From positions 1 through 6,173 of the forward strand of contig JAJYXX010000043.1 in assembly GCA_021801545.1 (NCBI GenBank): a stretch of 6,173 bases of DNA, written 5' to 3'. Below the pieces are notes generated by a model, which saw only the letters and a program-made list of their open reading frames with translations, ran no database searches and had not been told where the DNA came from. The DNA comes from Chloroflexota bacterium (lineage in GTDB: Bacteria; Chloroflexota; Limnocylindria; Limnocylindrales; CSP1-4). Shown in pieces: positions 4,858 to 6,173 of this stretch (positions are counted from its first letter, which is position 1; each line of letters begins with the position of its first letter). Made by a program: the position numbers and the translations under genes.

Positions 4858-6173
4858 ATGCGCGCTCGCCACCCGTCCATCGGGAGATGGTGGTTCCGGC
4901 GGACGGTCATCTTCATCTCGTCCGGGGCGCTGGCCCTGGGCCTCGTCGGGGTGCCCGGGGGCGTCGCCGCGACGAGCGGCGCGACGCAGCGCTACCTCGT
5001 CCTCTTCGCCGGGACGTACGCCCTCGACGGCTCCTACGCCCTTGGCGGCGACTACGCTCTGAACCACGCGTACGCGCTCGAGATCGTCAGGGTGGCCGGC
5101 GGCACGGTCTCGAACGACCTGTCGAAGCAGATCGGCGTCATGGTCGTCGAATCGTCGAATGACCAGTTCTATGCGCTGCTCAAGAGCGATGCGCTCGTCG
5201 AGGAGATCGGCCAGGACTGGCGCTGGCAGGGCTTCGGACCGCCCAGCGCGCCGGCGCCGGAACCAGCCACCGACCCGGCGGAGAGCCTGCAATGGGACAT
5301 GCAGATGATCCGGGCCGACCAGGCTCACGACACCCAGGGCGGTCGACCGGAGGTCCAGGTCGGCGTCCTCGATAGCGGGATCGACGGCCGCCATCCCGAC
5401 TTCATGAAGGACGGCCTCTCGAACGTCGACTGCGCGAAGGGCCACAACTCCGTGAGCTTCCTGCCGGAGGGTCCCGGCATCGGGTCGCCAGATCCCTGCA
5501 CGGACAACCAGTTCCACGGCACGCATGTCGCGGGGACGATCGCGGCGCGGGCGAACGGGCTCGGCGTCGTGGGCGTCGCCCCGAACGTCACCCTCGTCCC
5601 GGTCAAGGCCTGCGACGCGAGCGGCTACTGCTACGCGAGCGCCGTCGTGGACGCGATCACCTATGCCGGCGACGAGCAGTTCGAAGTCATCAACATGAGC
5701 TTCTTCGTCGACGACAACGAGTTCCAGCAGTCGACGGAGTTCAAGTGCACGAGCGACCCGACCCAGCGGGCCTTCCGCCGGTCGGTCGAACGCGCTCTCC
5801 AGTACGCCCGCAGCCGGGGCGTCGTCCCGGTCGCCGCGCTCGGCAACAGCGACCAGGATCTCGCCAATCCGGTCGATGAGAACGGTAACCCGATCGACAA
5901 CGAGTGCGAGGTCGTCCCCGCCGAATCGAGCGGGGTGATCGGGACGATGGCGCTGGGCGCCAGGAGCGAGAAGGCGAGGTACTCCAACTATGGCAACAGC
6001 GTCGTGGACGTCGCGGCGCCCGGCGGCAACGGGACGACCGGCGACTGCCGGACGACGATCCTGTCGACGATCCCGGGCGGTCTCTACGCCTGCATCCAGG
6101 GGACGTCGATGGCGTCGCCCCACGCGGCCGGGGTCGCCGCCCTGATCGTCAGCCAGTTCGGCCATCTCGGCGG
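4858..6173 (+). CDS. Secreted subtilisin-family (S8) serine peptidase, 3' end outside window
   Basis: An open frame of 438 codons that runs off the right edge. Residues 1-38 are a signal peptide with a twin arginine (FRRTVIFI, Arg14-Arg15) before a hydrophobic core, ending near GGVAA; Tat export is possible. Residues about 44-123 form an inhibitor_I9-type propeptide (RYLVLF ... AGGTVSNDLSKQIGVMVVESS) containing an inserted YALxxx repeat. The catalytic domain (about 145 onward) has QWDMQMIRADQAH, Asp172 (GVLDSGIDG), His220 (HGTHVAGT), oxyanion Asn330 (AALGNS) and Ser417 (GTSMASPHAAG), so the triad is complete. Eight cysteines (192, 214, 252, 258, 297, 350, 397, 412) lie in this domain and suggest up to four disulfides. 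The overall pattern matches actinobacterial and Chloroflexota S8 peptidases of about 450-550 residues, so little of the catalytic domain may be missing. It has its own promoter and ribosome binding site. It differs clearly from the upstream protease; substrate unknown. Confidence 0.93.
   Translation, partial: MRARHPSIGRWWFRRTVIFISSGALALGLVGVPGGVAATSGATQRYLVLFAGTYALDGSYALGGDYALNHAYALEIVRVAGGTVSNDLSKQIGVMVVESSNDQFYALLKSDALVEEIGQDWRWQGFGPPSAPAPEPATDPAESLQWDMQMIRADQAHDTQGGRPEVQVGVLDSGIDGRHPDFMKDGLSNVDCAKGHNSVSFLPEGPGIGSPDPCTDNQFHGTHVAGTIAARANGLGVVGVAPNVTLVPVKACDASGYCYASAVVDAITYAGDEQFEVINMSFFVDDNEFQQSTEFKCTSDPTQRAFRRSVERALQYARSRGVVPVAALGNSDQDLANPVDENGNPIDNECEVVPAESSGVIGTMALGARSEKARYSNYGNSVVDVAAPGGNGTTGDCRTTILSTIPGGLYACIQGTSMASPHAAGVAALIVSQFGHLG
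5017..5088 (+). repeat. Four in-frame 18-bp repeats encoding YALxxx in the propeptide
   Basis: Codons 54-77 read YALDGS, YALGGD, YALNHA, YALEIV: four hexapeptides each starting Tyr-Ala-Leu, at 5017, 5035, 5053 and 5071. The codons differ between copies (Ala as GCC, GCC, GCT, GCG; Leu as CTC, CTT, CTG, CTC), so the repeat is kept at the protein level and is not a fresh slippage product. It sits between the first beta strand and first helix of the I9-type propeptide, where the family normally has a short stretch without repeats. Confidence 0.8.

Noticed and set aside
4495..6165. 556-residue open frame on the minus strand across the second protease
   Set aside because: It spans an intergenic region and a clear S8 gene, has shadow-type composition and no recognisable domain.

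Overview
The window is strongly GC-rich (roughly 70% by eye) and all recognisable genes read on the + strand. The gene types (a TrmB-type winged-helix regulator, large secreted subtilases, and a VapC-type PIN protein ending in SEDL...NPF) and the GC-ending codons fit a high-GC bacterium, most likely Chloroflexota (soil or aquatic lineages) or Actinobacteriota. Nothing in the window fixes the phylum.

Layout. (1) 2-121: the last 39 codons of a PIN-domain (VapC-like) ribonuclease toxin cut by the left edge. (2) 122-276: a short intergenic segment holding a 22-nt stretch that looks like the 3' end of a proline tRNA including CCA (171-192), a 9-bp direct repeat, a perfect 7+7 bp palindrome (222-242) and a candidate promoter whose predicted start point falls almost on the GTG start of the next gene. 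(3) 277-1107: a TrmB-family transcriptional regulator. (4) 1118-4549: a 1143-aa secreted, multidomain subtilisin-family (S8) peptidase, 10 nt behind the regulator and without its own Shine-Dalgarno, so probably cotranscribed and translationally coupled. (5) 4550-4857: a 308-nt non-coding gap with a hairpin just after the stop (possible terminator), a second GC hairpin, and a compact block of nested inverted repeats overlapping a good promoter. (6) 4858-6173: a second secreted S8 peptidase with a strong ribosome binding site. Its reading frame is open to the right edge, so its C-terminus lies outside the window.

How the parts may work together. The regulator and the first protease look like one operon, with the protease output probably controlled by whatever ligand the TrmB effector domain senses. 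The second protease has its own promoter, but it shares the 9-mer CTTGACACC and a similar -10 (CACGAT / CACTAT) with the regulator promoter, so the two units could be expressed together. Both proteases carry signal peptides, propeptides, complete Asp-His-Ser triads and many cysteines, consistent with export and extracellular protein degradation. They belong to clearly different S8 branches and are not recent duplicates. No CRISPR array, insertion sequence, rRNA or complete tRNA is visible. The most unusual signals are the structured promoter region at 4741-4820, the YALxxx hexapeptide repeat in the propeptide of the second protease, and the tRNA 3'-end-like fragment near the left edge.
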